Shown here piece after piece: positions 20,853-21,123 of a stretch of DNA of 21,123 bases. How positions within the stretch are numbered: position 1 is the first letter of the stretch; each line of letters begins with the position of its first letter. The notes below the pieces were generated by a model, which saw only the letters and a list, made by a program, of their open reading frames with translations, made no database searches and was not told the origin of the DNA. The stretch is from Candidatus Omnitrophota bacterium (GTDB lineage: Bacteria > Omnitrophota > Gorgyraeia > Gygaellales > Profunditerraquicolaceae): assembly GCA_026387485.1 (NCBI GenBank), contig JAPLLQ010000138.1, forward strand, positions 1,074 through 22,196, given 5' to 3'. The position numbers were made by a program, and so were the translations under genes.

Positions 20853-20881
20853 TTGACAAGTCCTTTTTATATGCTTAAATA
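20853..20881 (+). promoter_or_regulatory. Promoter of the second TPP-riboswitch transcript
   Basis: Perfect TTGACA (20853-20858), 17-base spacer, TAAATA (20876-20881). Predicted start near 20888, about 10 bases before the riboswitch core. Confidence 0.7.
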
Positions 20882-20895
20882 AAAGTGATAGAGAA

Positions 20896-20988
20896 ATGAG
20901 GGGAGGTCGTAAAACGGCCTGAGAGTTCCGCGAAGATAAGCGGATTACCCGACGAACCTGATCTGGATAATGCCAGCGGAGGGAAAGG
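20896..20988 (+). promoter_or_regulatory. TPP riboswitch (THI element), second copy
   Basis: Same order of conserved blocks as the first: GGGGAGGTC, CGGCCTGAGAG, variable stem (TCCGCGAAGATAAGCGGA), TACCCG, GAACCTGATCTGG, ATAATGCCAGCG and GGAGGGAAA. A terminator hairpin follows 14 bases later, so control is again by transcription attenuation. Confidence 0.96.
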
Positions 20989-21002
20989 AGGTTTGAATGT
21001 GT

Positions 21003-21034
21003 AACCCTTATGCAAGTGGCATAGGGGTTTTTTG
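21003..21034 (+). terminator. Riboswitch expression-platform terminator, second copy
   Basis: AACCCTTATGC (21003-21013), loop AAGTG, GCATAGGGGTT (21019-21029), then TTTTG. Stem of 11 pairs with one G-T. It resembles the first riboswitch's hairpin, which also uses CCCTTAT/ATAGGGG-type arms. Confidence 0.88.
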
Positions 21035-21073
21035 TTGCAGTGAAAGAGGGATAAACAAAAAAGGAGGATAACA

Positions 21074-21123
21074 ATGTTCGCCAAGATAACAGAAGCGCAG
21101 ATAAGCCGGGCGATTGTCGGTGA
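21074..21123 (+). CDS. 5' end of a second Thi4-like protein (partial)
   Basis: ATG at 21074 after AAAAAAGGAGGATAAC; 16 codons are visible (MFAKITEAQISRAIVG) before the window ends. The stretch QISRAIVG lines up with KISKAIIES at residues 7-15 of the Thi4 in this window, and Thi4 proteins commonly open this way. With a TPP riboswitch in front, a second thiazole-synthase-like gene is the best guess, but 16 residues cannot prove it. Confidence 0.5.
   Translation, partial: MFAKITEAQISRAIVG

Noticed and set aside
1..21123. CRISPR arrays, tRNA, rRNA, transposase or integrase genes
   Set aside because: No regularly spaced repeats, tRNA cloverleaf ends or mobile-element proteins were found by reading; the only tandem repeats are two-copy duplications.

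Overview
The window reads as chromosomal DNA of an anaerobic, diderm (Gram-negative type), low-GC bacterium. The outer membrane is implied by an LpxL/HtrB-like acyltransferase, a CsgG-like lipoprotein and a PagL-like lipid A deacylase. Anaerobic life is implied by superoxide reductase, rubredoxin, a flavodiiron protein, two radical/thiol-type redox enzymes and a Thi4 of the sulfide-using (His) type. Gene style and small basic or Cys-rich peptides suggest Candidatus Omnitrophota or a related uncultured phylum; that placement is inference. No rRNA, tRNA, CRISPR, phage or transposase gene was seen. Genes are densely packed and no gap without a gene exceeds about 230 bases.

Region 1 (1-4505): tail of an unknown gene, an adenosine-specific-kinase-family protein, a lipid A acyltransferase-like enzyme, a small two-helix membrane protein, BioY, a frameshifted small secreted protein, a CsgG-like lipoprotein overlapping a 26-residue very basic protein that resembles ribosomal protein Thx, and a ZIP metal transporter. 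Region 2 (4545-6559): a MnmA/ThiI-like PP-loop enzyme translationally coupled to the AmmeMemoRadiSam radical SAM enzyme.

Region 3 (6567-10643): a TPP riboswitch with its own terminator precedes thi4, a PHOSPHO/MtnX-like HAD phosphatase and a class III aminotransferase joined by ATGA overlaps, then an arginase-fold protein. This is the most intriguing unit: a thiamine-sensing switch appears to govern a phosphatase, a transaminase and a ureohydrolase-like enzyme that have no known place in thiamine synthesis. A second TPP riboswitch at the right edge controls a truncated gene whose first residues again resemble Thi4.

Region 4 (10647-15464): an alpha/beta hydrolase and a DegT-type aminotransferase on the minus strand, divergent from a pair of half-size SMR/EamA membrane proteins (ArnE/ArnF-like arrangement), then a minus-strand PagL-like deacylase and a plus-strand DUF318/ArsP-type permease. 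It is plausibly an envelope or lipid A modification patch.

Region 5 (15476-20847): a redox-defence island. A promoter overlapped by a dyad leads into a 19-residue Cys peptide, a palindrome-rich insert, a three-Cys Rrf2 regulator and a Cys-rich ribbon protein. Then come a 19-residue CxxC/poly-Lys peptide, superoxide reductase, a Met-rich membrane protein, rubredoxin, an FNR-type reductase, a flavodiiron protein, a glutaredoxin broken by a 38-bp tandem duplication, a thioredoxin reductase-like protein and a DUF1805 protein. Together the reductase, rubredoxin and flavodiiron protein form a plausible NAD(P)H-to-oxygen (or NO) electron chain.
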